64,000 nt of DNA, from the NCBI RefSeq assembly GCF_000023465.1, contig NC_014041.1:698501-762500 (forward strand), written 5' to 3'. Both the position numbers and the translations under genes were made by a program. Position 1 is the stretch's first letter, and the number at the start of each line of letters is the position of its first letter. Of the stretch, positions 53,476 through 64,000 are shown in pieces. The notes beneath the pieces were generated by a model. The model was given only the letters and a program-made list of their open reading frames with translations. It was not told where the DNA came from and ran no database searches. Origin of the DNA: Zunongwangia profunda SM-A87. GTDB taxonomy: Bacteria; Bacteroidota; Bacteroidia; Flavobacteriales; Flavobacteriaceae.

Positions 53476-56400
53476 ATGAAAAGAACATTACATGGATTAA
53501 TAACACTATTTATGGTGTTGTTAGTGCAATTTAGTTTTGCACAAGAAAAAACAATTACTGGTACTGTTGTCGACGAGGACGGACTTCCTCTTCCTGGGGT
53601 GAATGTAATCGAAAAAGGCACTAGAAATGGAGTCCAGACAAACTTTGATGGGAAGTACTCAATAAAGGTCGACGAAGGGAAGGTTTTAGTATTTAGTTAT
53701 GTAGGATTTACTTCTAAGGAGCAAATGGTAGGTACTTCTAATATTCTGAATGTAACGTTGGTAGTGGATGCTGCGGCTTTGGATGAGGTTGTAGTGACTG
53801 GATATTCTACTCAAAAGAAATCTGATATTACAGGTTCCGTCGTGAAAGTGGACGACGAAGTTTTAAAATCTTTCGCTTCTCCTACAGTAGATCAGGCACT
53901 TCAGGGGAATGTTGCTGGTCTAACTGTTTCTTCAAGCTCAGGTACTCCTGGATCTGTTGCCAATATAAGGATACGTGGAATAAGTTCTATTACTGCCGGT
54001 AATGAGCCTTTGTATGTTATTGATGGGGTTCCTATTAATAATGGTAACGTTAGCGCTAGTGGTGCAACCTCAAGTATCAGTGCTTTGGCTGCAATAGATA
54101 ATAATAATATTGCTTCTATTACTGTTTTAAAAGATGCTTCTGCTACCGCACAATATGGTGCGAGAGGTGCCAATGGAGTAATCCTTATTACAACTAAGTC
54201 AGGAAAATACGGAGAGACCGTTTTTACCATTAATACACAGATCGGTTTTATGAATGATGCTGTTGATGGTCCCACGCCTTTAACTTCAGCACAAAGATTG
54301 GAGCTAGCCGCTGAGGCTTACTATAATGATGGTTATTATGATACTACACAGCAGGCCACAGATTATCTACTAGAGAATAATGCACTTTTTAAAGCGTGGG
54401 ATCAAAATGGTAGAAAAGAGTCGGATTGGGGTTCTGCTGTTGCGAATAAAGATGCAATATATAGAGAATACAGTATTTCTGCTTCAGGTGGAGGAAATGG
54501 GCATAATTTCTTTGCTTCTTTAGGGTATTTAGAGCAAGAAGCAACTGTTATAGGATCCAGTTTTGAAAGGATTTCTGGATCAATAAATTTTTCTAAAGAT
54601 CTTACACCAAGTCTTAAGTTATCTTCTAATAACTCGGCAGCTTATACTTTTCAAAAAGCTTTCTTGGAAAGAAGTGCTTATTTTGCCAGTCCTAGAACGG
54701 CTAAATATTTTATGAACTCTCTTAGGTATCCCTACAATGATGATGGCACATTTGCCGAAATAGGAGGGGCACTTCCTAATCCTCTTATTGGTGCAAGGGA
54801 TGATTTTAATGATAATCGATTTACACGTATCATCTCTGGAAATGCTTTAACCTGGGACATAGGAAGTGGTTTTACTTTGGGGGCGAAATTTAGTGTAGAT
54901 TTACAATTATATAACTATAGAACATACTCTAATAGAAACTATGGTTATGGTGTGCCTACTTCTGGAGATGCGTCGCAATATGATAGAACCAATGCATTTT
55001 ACGTATTTCAAAACTATTTAGACTATAATTTAGCGCTTAACCAGCATAATTTAAAATTTAAATTGTTGCAAGAATATCAGTCTAACAGACAATACTTTTT
55101 AGGTGGAGCAGCCGAAAATTTCGCAGATGATGGGTTATATTTTCTGGATAGTGCAGGTACGCCAAGTTCAGTTTCTTCAAGTTTCTCAGATTGGTACATG
55201 GGAGCTTACTTGGGACTGCTCGAATATTCAGTTTTTGATAGTAGGTATGTATTAAATCTTTCATATCGAATTGAAGGTAATTCAAGATTTCAGGAGGATA
55301 ACAGATGGGGTAATTTTTATTCTGTAGGTGCGGCATGGAATATTCATAAGGAAGACTTTTTGACTTCAATCGATAATATAGAATATTTAAAACTTCGTTT
55401 TTCTTATGGTAAAACAGGAAATGCTAGTATTGGATTAAATCGTTATCAGTCCTTGTTTACTTATGGTGTGGATTATAATGGTGATGGTGCTCAAGCAGTA
55501 AGTACTTTTGGGAATAATGATCTTTCATGGGAAATCAATAAAACTATTGATATTGGTTTGGAGTTTGGTCTCTTTAATGATGTTTTATCAGGTAGTATTG
55601 GGTATTTTAATAGAAAGTCAGAGGATTTATTGCTAAATGTTCCATTATCTCAAACTACAGGTTTTTCCAGTCAGACACAAAATATAGGAGCCTTGAAAAA
55701 TACTGGAGTAGAAATTCAGTTAAATGCCAGCCTTATAGATACTCAGGATGTAAGTTTAAGTATAGGTGGTAATATTGCTACGGTTAATAATGAAATTACT
55801 GAACTTCCTTTAGATCCAAATGGTATAGAAAGGACAATTACTACAACGACTACAAGAATTGAAACAGGGCACCCGGTTAGAGAATGGTATATGCCAACAT
55901 GGGCAGGAGTGAATCCAGAAACTGGTATGGAGGAATTTTATTTAAATGGCGTTGGTGGCGAAACAACAACGACCTTTAATGATGCCGAAGCTGTTTTTCA
56001 GGGAGCAAATGCGGTACCAACACTCACTGCCGGTGTAAATTTAAATTTTGAGGTTAAAGGCTTCTTTTTGAATGCCCAAGCTTATTATGCGGGGGGGCAT
56101 AAAATTTATGAAGGATGGCATTTATATCTTAATCAACCAAATGGATTTCCTATCTTTTCCTATAATGGATATCAAAGCTTGTTGGATAGATGGCAAGAAA
56201 CTGGGGATATTACAAGAAATGGTAAATTTACGAGTGATGGACAATCTTGGCAGAGACATTCTAAGTATCTATATGATGGTGATTTTATTAGGTTGAGAAA
56301 CTTAACATTTGGTTATAATATTCCAAGTTCTGTTATGAATTCTATTGGAATGAAAACCGCTAGAGTATTTGTGAGAGGCAATAATTTAGCTACATGGGTT

Positions 56401-56508
56401 AAGGATGATAATTTACTTTTTGACCCAGAGCAAGATTTGGGAGGTGAAACAGGATTGGAAACACCTCCAACTAAATCTTTCTTATTTGGTGTTAACTTAA
56501 CTTTTTAA
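53476..56508 (+). CDS. SusC/RagA-family TonB-dependent transporter (pair 4)
   Basis: This is a 1010-residue outer-membrane importer. Signal peptide ending FSFAQ, regulatory-like domain almost identical to SusC3, TonB-contact LDEVVVTGYST, plug (SVANIRIRGISSITAG, LYVIDGVPI, DASATAQYGARGANGVILIT) and barrel ending FLFGVNLTF. The plug motif YGARGANG is normal. The leader and first 65 residues match SusC3 closely, but the rest differs, so ligand choice should differ. susD4 follows by 9 nt. Confidence 0.96.
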   Translation: MKRTLHGLITLFMVLLVQFSFAQEKTITGTVVDEDGLPLPGVNVIEKGTRNGVQTNFDGKYSIKVDEGKVLVFSYVGFTSKEQMVGTSNILNVTLVVDAAALDEVVVTGYSTQKKSDITGSVVKVDDEVLKSFASPTVDQALQGNVAGLTVSSSSGTPGSVANIRIRGISSITAGNEPLYVIDGVPINNGNVSASGATSSISALAAIDNNNIASITVLKDASATAQYGARGANGVILITTKSGKYGETVFTINTQIGFMNDAVDGPTPLTSAQRLELAAEAYYNDGYYDTTQQATDYLLENNALFKAWDQNGRKESDWGSAVANKDAIYREYSISASGGGNGHNFFASLGYLEQEATVIGSSFERISGSINFSKDLTPSLKLSSNNSAAYTFQKAFLERSAYFASPRTAKYFMNSLRYPYNDDGTFAEIGGALPNPLIGARDDFNDNRFTRIISGNALTWDIGSGFTLGAKFSVDLQLYNYRTYSNRNYGYGVPTSGDASQYDRTNAFYVFQNYLDYNLALNQHNLKFKLLQEYQSNRQYFLGGAAENFADDGLYFLDSAGTPSSVSSSFSDWYMGAYLGLLEYSVFDSRYVLNLSYRIEGNSRFQEDNRWGNFYSVGAAWNIHKEDFLTSIDNIEYLKLRFSYGKTGNASIGLNRYQSLFTYGVDYNGDGAQAVSTFGNNDLSWEINKTIDIGLEFGLFNDVLSGSIGYFNRKSEDLLLNVPLSQTTGFSSQTQNIGALKNTGVEIQLNASLIDTQDVSLSIGGNIATVNNEITELPLDPNGIERTITTTTTRIETGHPVREWYMPTWAGVNPETGMEEFYLNGVGGETTTTFNDAEAVFQGANAVPTLTAGVNLNFEVKGFFLNAQAYYAGGHKIYEGWHLYLNQPNGFPIFSYNGYQSLLDRWQETGDITRNGKFTSDGQSWQRHSKYLYDGDFIRLRNLTFGYNIPSSVMNSIGMKTARVFVRGNNLATWVKDDNLLFDPEQDLGGETGLETPPTKSFLFGVNLTF

Positions 56509-56517
56509 TTAAAAACG

Positions 56518-57885
56518 ATGAAAAACTTATTATATATATTGATGTTCGTAACTATGATTTCTGTTACAGTATCATGTTCGACAGAGGATTTAGAGCCAAC
56601 CTTAGCCCAGGAGAAAAGTGTTGAAGACAGTGTAAATAAAGTAGAAAATTTAAGCAGTATTTTAAAAGGTATACATAGTTCAATGACCTCTTCAGGATAT
56701 TATGGTCGTGATATTATAATCACCAATGAGGTTCGTACAGATAACACTTTTTCAAATGGGAATTCAGGTAGATTTACTACTCAAAGTCAGTATCTTTACA
56801 ATGAGAATTCTGGTTTTATCTGGAATACCGCATATTATGTAATTGCAAATGCTAATATTATAATCAATACAGATCTTGAATCTCTTGAAGGCGATTTAGA
56901 TTTAGGTATGCATATTCAGGGACAGGCAACTGTTTTAAGAGCTTTAGCTCATTTTGATCTTCTTCGGGTATATGGGCAGCAATTTGCAGGAGCGGGAAAC
57001 TTAGGGGTTCCAATTGTAACGACCTTCAAGGGAGATGATCTTTTTCCTGCGAGAAATACTATAGAAGAAGTTAAAGCGGCTATTTATAATGATTTAGAAA
57101 CAGGTTTTGCGATGATGAATTCAGATTACGATAATTCTAAAGTTTTGGTATCTAAATTCGTAGCGAAAGCACTTGAAGCCAGAGTTGCGGTTTATTTTGG
57201 AGATTGGAACCGCGCTGTATCAGCTTCAGAGGCAGTTATTCAATCTGGCCTTTATTCGATTATTCCTGCAGAGTCCTACGTGAGCAGTTGGGCAGGAGAT
57301 GGAGGGGCAAATGTCATTTTTGAACTTGCAGCTAACTTAGCTGATAATCCTGGTATTAATGGTTTAGCCTATATTTATAGAGCTAATGATGATGGTAGTG
57401 GGTACGGAGATATTCAAGTGAAAAATGAAGTTTTAGATATTTATGAAGATTCCGACGTTCGTAAGGGTATTTTAGGTTATCAAGGTGATATACTTAGAAA
57501 CTTAGGTAAATATCCCGATAATGTTAATAATGCTGATAATATTGTTTTATTTAGATACGAGGAATTAATTCTGAATTATGCAGAAGCTCTATTGGAAACA
57601 GGTGGAGATGCTTTAACGCAGTTAAATAAAATTCCTGCGAATAGAGGTGCTCAACCATATAATAATGCAACAAAAGAAAATATTCTTTTAGAAAGACGGA
57701 AAGAACTTATCTTTGAAGGATTTCGGTTTGATGATATGTTGCGTAGTGGCATGAATATGGAAGCTATGAACACTCAAGGTAATGTTATGAAGACTTTTTC
57801 CGTTCCCAATTACCTGTTCGCTTGGCCTATTCCTGTTTCCGAATTGAATTCAAACTCAAATATGGTTCAAAACGAAGGTTATTAA
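56518..57885 (+). CDS. RagB/SusD-family surface lipoprotein (pair 4)
   Basis: This is a 455-residue lipoprotein with signal SVTVSC followed by STEDLEP. SusD segments: IQGQATVLRALAHFDLLRVYG, FVAKALEARVAVYFGDWNRA, FRYEELILNYAEALLETGG, ELIFEGFRFDDMLRSG and the final FAWPIPVSELNSNSNMVQNE. It is close in length to SusD1 and shorter than SusD2 and SusD3. The gene ends before a terminator that shares its stem with that of pair 3. Confidence 0.95.
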   Translation: MKNLLYILMFVTMISVTVSCSTEDLEPTLAQEKSVEDSVNKVENLSSILKGIHSSMTSSGYYGRDIIITNEVRTDNTFSNGNSGRFTTQSQYLYNENSGFIWNTAYYVIANANIIINTDLESLEGDLDLGMHIQGQATVLRALAHFDLLRVYGQQFAGAGNLGVPIVTTFKGDDLFPARNTIEEVKAAIYNDLETGFAMMNSDYDNSKVLVSKFVAKALEARVAVYFGDWNRAVSASEAVIQSGLYSIIPAESYVSSWAGDGGANVIFELAANLADNPGINGLAYIYRANDDGSGYGDIQVKNEVLDIYEDSDVRKGILGYQGDILRNLGKYPDNVNNADNIVLFRYEELILNYAEALLETGGDALTQLNKIPANRGAQPYNNATKENILLERRKELIFEGFRFDDMLRSGMNMEAMNTQGNVMKTFSVPNYLFAWPIPVSELNSNSNMVQNEGY

Positions 57886-57909
57886 GATTTTAAATAGATT
57901 TGAAATTTC

Positions 57910-57934
57910 AAAACCACCCAACTTGGGTGGTTTT
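57910..57934 (+). terminator. Terminator of susC4-susD4
   Basis: An 11-bp stem AAAACCACCCA/TGGGTGGTTTT with loop ACT, followed by a T-run, 24 nt after the susD4 stop. Confidence 0.9.
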
Positions 57935-57974
57935 TTTGTTTTATACCAATTCTCTCCTACTTGCGTTATTTTTA

Positions 57975-57982
57975 TACTTTTG
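57975..57982 (+). promoter_or_regulatory. -7 box for the porin gene
   Basis: TACTTTTG matches TAnnTTTG, 16 nt upstream of the ATG at 57999. It lies after the susD4 terminator, supporting separate transcription of the porin gene. Confidence 0.5.
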
Positions 57983-57998
57983 TTACATAATTTTTAAA

Positions 57999-59909
57999 AT
58001 GAAGAAAGCACTATTTCTAATCTCGTTTGTAATTATTGGTTATCATTGTAATGCTCAAGAACAAAGGTCGCCTGGAAGAGTGGGCGAGGAGAAATCTAAA
58101 GATTCTGTGGCAGAGCCTACAATAGATCTTTTTAAGATAATATCTATAGAGAATGATACGACTCATGTTGATACTTCTCTAACGATTCAAAAAGATTATA
58201 AATTTAATTATTTGCGCAAAGATCTATTCGGACTTTTGCCGTTTGCAAATACGGGGCAAACCTATAATAAGCTTACCGAATTTCGAGATTTTAGTACTAT
58301 AATGCCCAAATTTGGGGCTAGAGCTCGTCATTATAATTTTATGGAGGCAGAGGATATTAACTATTATTACGTTCCTACACCACTTACAGAATTGTATTTT
58401 AAAACCGTACCGGAACAAGGACAACAATTAGACGCATTTTTCACGGTTAATACTTCAGAACGTTTAAATTTTAGCATTGCTTATAAAGGAGTGCGTGCCC
58501 TTGGGCGCTATCGCCATATTCTTACCAGTACAGGAAATTTTAGAACAACGTTAAATTATCAGACTAAAAATAGAAAATATAGAGCGAAAGCTCATTTTGT
58601 AAGTCAGGATTTGCTGAATGAAGAAAATGGCGGATTAACAGATGAGGCGCTAGCTTCATATATCAGCAAGGAGCCCGAATTTGATGATCGTTCAGTTTTA
58701 GATGTTAATTTCGAAAATGCGGAGAGTACATTATATGGTAAAGGTTTCTTTTTAGATCATCAATACTATTTGTCGGGGGCGCAGGATACAATTCAAAATA
58801 AGTTTTATTTAAGTCACAGACTAGATTATTCGTATAAAAAATTTCAATATCTTCAATCGGCTGCTGCTACTGCCATTTTAGGGGAAGCTTTTCAGAGCAC
58901 TAATCTTAATGATGAAACTAGATATCGTAATTTGGATAATACGGTTGCAGTAAATTTTGATAATCCTGTTCTAGGAAAGATATCGGCAAAAGCCGGCTAT
59001 TCCTTTTTCGATTATTGGTATGATTCTGTATTTATAGGAGAAAATGGAGTTGTGGGAGATAGGTTAGATGGGAGGCTTATAAATGTTGGTGGGAGTTATG
59101 ATAATTATTTAGCAGGGTTCAATCTTCATGCTGACGTGTCGTTTAATTTTGGAGATGATTTTTCAGGAAATCATATTCTAGCATCAGCAGGTTACAGTCT
59201 AGATGATAATAATTTTTTAAACTTTGGGATAAAACAAACCAGTAGGGCTCCAAATTTAAATTTTTTACTGTATCAAAGTGATTACATAAACTATAACTGG
59301 CAAAATAATTTTGACAATGAAAATGCACAAAGCCTTTTCTTTGAATTATCAGCTAAGATGATTGCTAACTTTAGTGGAGAGATAACTCAAATTCAGAATT
59401 ACACCTATTTTTCACTTAATAACGATGGCGTCGTTAAACCATTTCAATTTGGCGGTGATGTACGATATTATAAATTGAAAGCCCAAAGGGAATTTACTTT
59501 TGGAAAGTTTGCTTTAGATAATACCATACTTTATCAAAATATTTCTGATGGCAAAGATGTTCTCAATTTACCAGAATTAGTAACTCGGAATACCTTTTAT
59601 TATAAGGACTTTTGGTTTGATAAGGCTTTGTATTTACAAACGGGTTTAAGTCTTCGCTATTTTTCTTCTTATCAAATGGACGCTTACGATCCAGTTTTGG
59701 CTGAATTTTATGTGCAAAACGAAACTGAATTTGGTAATTATCCAGTGGTAGATTTCTTTTTTAATGGAAAAGTAGATCAGGCAAGAATATTTTTTAAGCT
59801 TGAAAATTTAAATTTCTTAATTGATGGAAATAATAATTTCTCTGCACCAAGATATCCACACAACGATTTTATGGTGCGATTTGGTTTAGTTTGGAACTTT
59901 TTTCTTTAA
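57999..59909 (+). CDS. Putative porin (Porin_10-like outer-membrane beta-barrel)
   Basis: This 636-residue exported protein has a signal peptide MKKALFLISFVIIGYHCNAQ and then a long beta-strand-rich chain with alternating hydrophobic and aromatic residues (KYRAKAHFVSQDLL, KISAKAGYSFFDYWY, YDNYLAGFNLHADVSFNFG) ending in FMVRFGLVWNFFL, an aromatic C-terminal strand as in outer-membrane barrels. I place it in the Bacteroidota 'putative porin' family. I chose the ATG at 57999, because the upstream TTG at 57900 lies inside the susD4 terminator. No substrate can be inferred. It precedes the rRNA operon. Confidence 0.88.
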   Translation: MKKALFLISFVIIGYHCNAQEQRSPGRVGEEKSKDSVAEPTIDLFKIISIENDTTHVDTSLTIQKDYKFNYLRKDLFGLLPFANTGQTYNKLTEFRDFSTIMPKFGARARHYNFMEAEDINYYYVPTPLTELYFKTVPEQGQQLDAFFTVNTSERLNFSIAYKGVRALGRYRHILTSTGNFRTTLNYQTKNRKYRAKAHFVSQDLLNEENGGLTDEALASYISKEPEFDDRSVLDVNFENAESTLYGKGFFLDHQYYLSGAQDTIQNKFYLSHRLDYSYKKFQYLQSAAATAILGEAFQSTNLNDETRYRNLDNTVAVNFDNPVLGKISAKAGYSFFDYWYDSVFIGENGVVGDRLDGRLINVGGSYDNYLAGFNLHADVSFNFGDDFSGNHILASAGYSLDDNNFLNFGIKQTSRAPNLNFLLYQSDYINYNWQNNFDNENAQSLFFELSAKMIANFSGEITQIQNYTYFSLNNDGVVKPFQFGGDVRYYKLKAQREFTFGKFALDNTILYQNISDGKDVLNLPELVTRNTFYYKDFWFDKALYLQTGLSLRYFSSYQMDAYDPVLAEFYVQNETEFGNYPVVDFFFNGKVDQARIFFKLENLNFLIDGNNNFSAPRYPHNDFMVRFGLVWNFFL

Positions 59910-60059
59910 TTTTTACTGGTGTCGTGGTACGATATTAGGAATGATTTATCATTTCTTTAGTGTTAATCTAATGTTAAGTCGTTTTTTAGATGTTTAATTG
60001 ATAGTGTTGGATTGAATTCCGTGTAGTTTTCGTAAAAATCAAACAATTTTTTAAAAGTC

Positions 60060-60089
60060 TTGTGTAATTAAAAAACGGCTGTATATTTG
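60060..60089 (+). promoter_or_regulatory. rRNA operon promoter P1
   Basis: TTG (60060-60062), 19-nt spacer, TATATTTG (60082-60089), followed by CACCCGCTT. First of four tandem promoters upstream of 16S. Confidence 0.8.
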
Positions 60090-60180
60090 CACCCGCTTAG
60101 CCGCTGAGGTGGTATTTTGTAAGTGGATGTTCATTGAGAGGTATACTGGAAAAAGGTTCTAAAAAAAACTTAAAAAAGTT

Positions 60181-60212
60181 TTGCAGGAAAGAAATAAAAG
60201 GCTGTATATTTG
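60181..60212 (+). promoter_or_regulatory. rRNA operon promoter P2
   Basis: TTG (60181-60183), 21-nt spacer, TATATTTG (60205-60212), followed by CAGCCGCTT; 123 nt after P1. Confidence 0.8.
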
Positions 60213-60305
60213 CAGCCGCTTAACGCCAGAGTAGATAAGGTGTTATGGCGGATGTTCATTGGGATAGCGTGATATTTTAGACTGAAAAAAAACTTAAAAA
60301 AAGTT

Positions 60306-60337
60306 TTGGTGGTTAAAGAAAAAGGGTTGTATATTTG
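60306..60337 (+). promoter_or_regulatory. rRNA operon promoter P3
   Basis: TTG (60306-60308), 21-nt spacer, TATATTTG (60330-60337), followed by CAGCCGCTT; 125 nt after P2. Confidence 0.8.
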
Positions 60338-60412
60338 CAGCCGCTTTAACGGCGAGGTTCTTTGGAAGGGTTGAGGGTTTAAAATTAAGAAAAAATAAAT
60401 TTTAATTTTTTC

Positions 60413-60442
60413 TTGTGAGTTTAAAAATTAGTTGTACATTTG
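60413..60442 (+). promoter_or_regulatory. rRNA operon promoter P4
   Basis: TTG (60413-60415), 19-nt spacer, TACATTTG (60435-60442), followed by CAACCGCTT; nearest promoter to 16S. Confidence 0.8.
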
Positions 60443-60573
60443 CAACCGCTTTTAGAACAAGTAAAAATGCTCTTAATATACTGAGTGACTAGGAGATACC
60501 GGATGGGGTGTTGGTAAGGTTCGATTCCTTAATTTCTACCGAAAGGGTTTTTAGGAACCCGGACTTTGAATAA

Positions 60574-60590
60574 GTTCATTGACATATTGA
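60574..60590 (+). promoter_or_regulatory. boxA-like antitermination motif, 16S leader
   Basis: GTTCATTGACATATTGA, repeated exactly at 62838-62854 ahead of 23S, with shorter copies GTTCATTG at 60129 and 60254 in the leader. It resembles the boxA sites where Nus factors load on rRNA transcripts. Confidence 0.6.
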
Positions 60591-60656
60591 ATTGACTAGA
60601 CGATATCAATCTTAATTTATTAAGATTGGTATAGCGTAAAGATTAAGAATTAAGAC
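60586..60656 (+). other. Left half of the pre-16S processing stem
   Basis: Segments 60586-60596 and 60642-60656 pair with 62343-62353 and 62328-62342 downstream of 16S, giving about 26 bp with only G-U exceptions. A hairpin (60603-60632) bulges between them. This is the expected RNase III substrate that frees pre-16S. Confidence 0.7.
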
Positions 60657-60734
60657 TATAAAGAGTCAAACTTTTGAGCTTTAGACTTCTTGAGAAGGAA
60701 AACATTTATTTAGTTGTCACATATTAATGAAACA

Positions 60735-62262
<1,528 letters not shown>

Positions 62263-62327
62263 AGAGCATTCTCTTTCAAAAGAGAATCGCAATTAAATAA
62301 AGGGAAGTTCAAAAGCAAGCCTTTAAG

Positions 62328-62353
62328 GTCTTGATTCTTAATGTCAATTCGAT
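62328..62353 (+). other. Right half of the pre-16S processing stem
   Basis: Contains GTCTTGATTCTTAAT and GTCAATTCGAT, which pair with the leader segments at 60642-60656 and 60586-60596. Confidence 0.7.
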
Positions 62354-62442
62354 AAACTACAGTATTAAAGTAAAAAGTTGAAAAGTAGAAAGTAGTATTG
62401 CTTTGTGACTTTTAACTGGTAAACTTTAAAACTGTTATGGAC

Positions 62443-62516
62443 AGTCTCATAGCTCAGCTGGTTAGAGCGCTACACTGATAATGTAGAGGTCGGCAGTTCG
62501 AGTCTGCCTGAGACTA
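62443..62516 (+). tRNA. tRNA-Ile(GAT)
   Basis: A 74-nt cloverleaf in the 16S-23S spacer. Acceptor arms AGTCTCA/TGAGACT pair fully, the anticodon loop reads CTGATAA (GAT), and the T arm has GTTCGAGTC. CCA is not encoded. A short GC hairpin CGCGC-AAA-GCGCG follows at 62521-62533. Confidence 0.97.
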
Positions 62517-62638
62517 CGACCGCGCAAAGCGCGAGTTTAAAGTTGAAGGTTTAAAAGTTTAAAGTTAAACTTGAGACACGGAAGTTCATTTGAAATAACA
62601 AAAAGGAAATTTTAGAGGTTGAGTAGCCGTTATAAGTA

Positions 62639-62673
62639 CTGTTAACTGATAACTGTTAACTGATCACTGAAAA
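62639..62673. repeat. Five degenerate heptamers next to tRNA-Ala
   Basis: CTGTTAA, CTGATAA, CTGTTAA, CTGATCA, CTGAAAA in exact 7-nt register, ending 2 nt before tRNA-Ala. Same CTG-led type as at 15389-15432. Confidence 0.85.
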
Positions 62674-62675
62674 TG

Positions 62676-62751
62676 GGGGATTAGCTCAGCTGGCTAGAGC
62701 GCCTGCCTTGCACGCAGGAGGTCATCGGTTCGACTCCGATATTCTCCACCA
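62676..62751 (+). tRNA. tRNA-Ala(TGC)
   Basis: A 76-nt tRNA including an encoded CCA end. The anticodon loop reads CTTGCAC (TGC) and the T arm has GGTTCGACTCC. The acceptor stem GGGGATT/ATTCTCC has one G-T pair and one T-T mismatch. It is the second tRNA of the rRNA spacer. Confidence 0.97.
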
Positions 62752-62837
62752 GGCAATGCCTGGAGATTTGAAAGATAATCTTCAGAGTTTGCAGTGGGAA
62801 GCATAGATTGTTTATACGTCTATCGCGACTCGCGATC

Positions 62838-62854
62838 GTTCATTGACATATTGA
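62838..62854 (+). promoter_or_regulatory. boxA-like motif ahead of 23S
   Basis: An exact second copy of GTTCATTGACATATTGA, about 130 nt before 23S. Confidence 0.6.
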
Positions 62855-62985
62855 GAAATAAAGAATACGAGAAACTAACGCTTATTATGAGATAGGGTTT
62901 GTAAGAATTCTATTGTAATAATAGCAAAACAAAAAAGTTAACGACCATCGTTAAGGTGGTTGTGCGAGCATATTAGGTAAAAAGC

Positions 62986-64000
<1,015 letters not shown>

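Noticed and set aside
57900..57998. TTG start extending the porin by 33 residues
   Set aside because: The start lies in the susD4 terminator region; the ATG at 57999 gives a proper signal peptide after a -7 box.

Overview
The window is a chromosomal segment of a Bacteroidota bacterium, almost certainly a member of the Flavobacteriaceae. The evidence is the AT-rich sequence, TAnnTTTG-type promoters, SusC/SusD pairs, the XrtF exosortase pair, the order purH-mreB-mreC-mreD-mrdA-rodA, and a 16S rRNA of Bacteroidota type. A Gramella/Zunongwangia/Salegentibacter-like genus is my guess from the look of the 16S and gene order; I could not search it.

Region 1 (1-13.8 kb) is mostly housekeeping on the minus strand. 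From right to left it holds surE, a small membrane protein, lpxB, an NlpC/P60 lipoprotein broken by an apparent 1-nt frameshift, and the N-terminus of comEC. A divergent tail-specific protease (prc) follows on the plus strand, and then the cell-elongation operon purH-mreBCD-mrdA-rodA. Region 2 (13.9-17 kb) has a MacB-like permease without an ATPase, a GAF-domain protein, and exosortase XrtF with its partner membrane protein. Heptamer-period repeats lie between them.

Region 3 (17.1-30.7 kb) is a nine-gene, all-plus copper/silver handling island: HYC_CC_PP-type small protein, CusA-type RND pump, TolC-family channel, CusB-type adaptor carrying a metal-binding domain and DUF3347, a free DUF3347 lipoprotein, an AraC regulator fused to an HMA-like CxxC domain, a 16-cysteine four-helix copper-storage-like protein, a P-type ATPase with two HMA and two zinc-ribbon-like metal domains, and a DUF318-type permease. 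Together they would cover sensing, cytosolic storage, inner-membrane export and trans-envelope export. REP-like palindromes flank tolC, and one repeat-like segment sits in frame inside cusA.

Region 4 (30.7-36.8 kb) has a Spy-like protein, a zinc-dependent metalloprotease, lysS, a Pmp3/YqaE peptide and lipB. Region 5 (36.9-57.9 kb) is four complete susC-susD pairs in the same orientation, with no degradative enzyme or regulator. Pair 2 sits between two direct copies of the 3' end of rnhB (about 96% identical by eye): a displaced fragment at 41359-41634 and the intact gene at 47206-47805. This looks like a cassette that inserted into, and rebuilt, the rnhB 3' end. Pairs 2-4 share one promoter architecture with exactly 19 nt spacing and a common 5' leader.

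Region 6 (58-64 kb) is a putative porin, then an rRNA operon with four tandem promoters, boxA-like motifs, a long pre-16S processing stem, 16S, tRNA-Ile(GAT), tRNA-Ala(TGC) and the start of 23S, cut by the window end. No transposase, integrase or CRISPR array was found.
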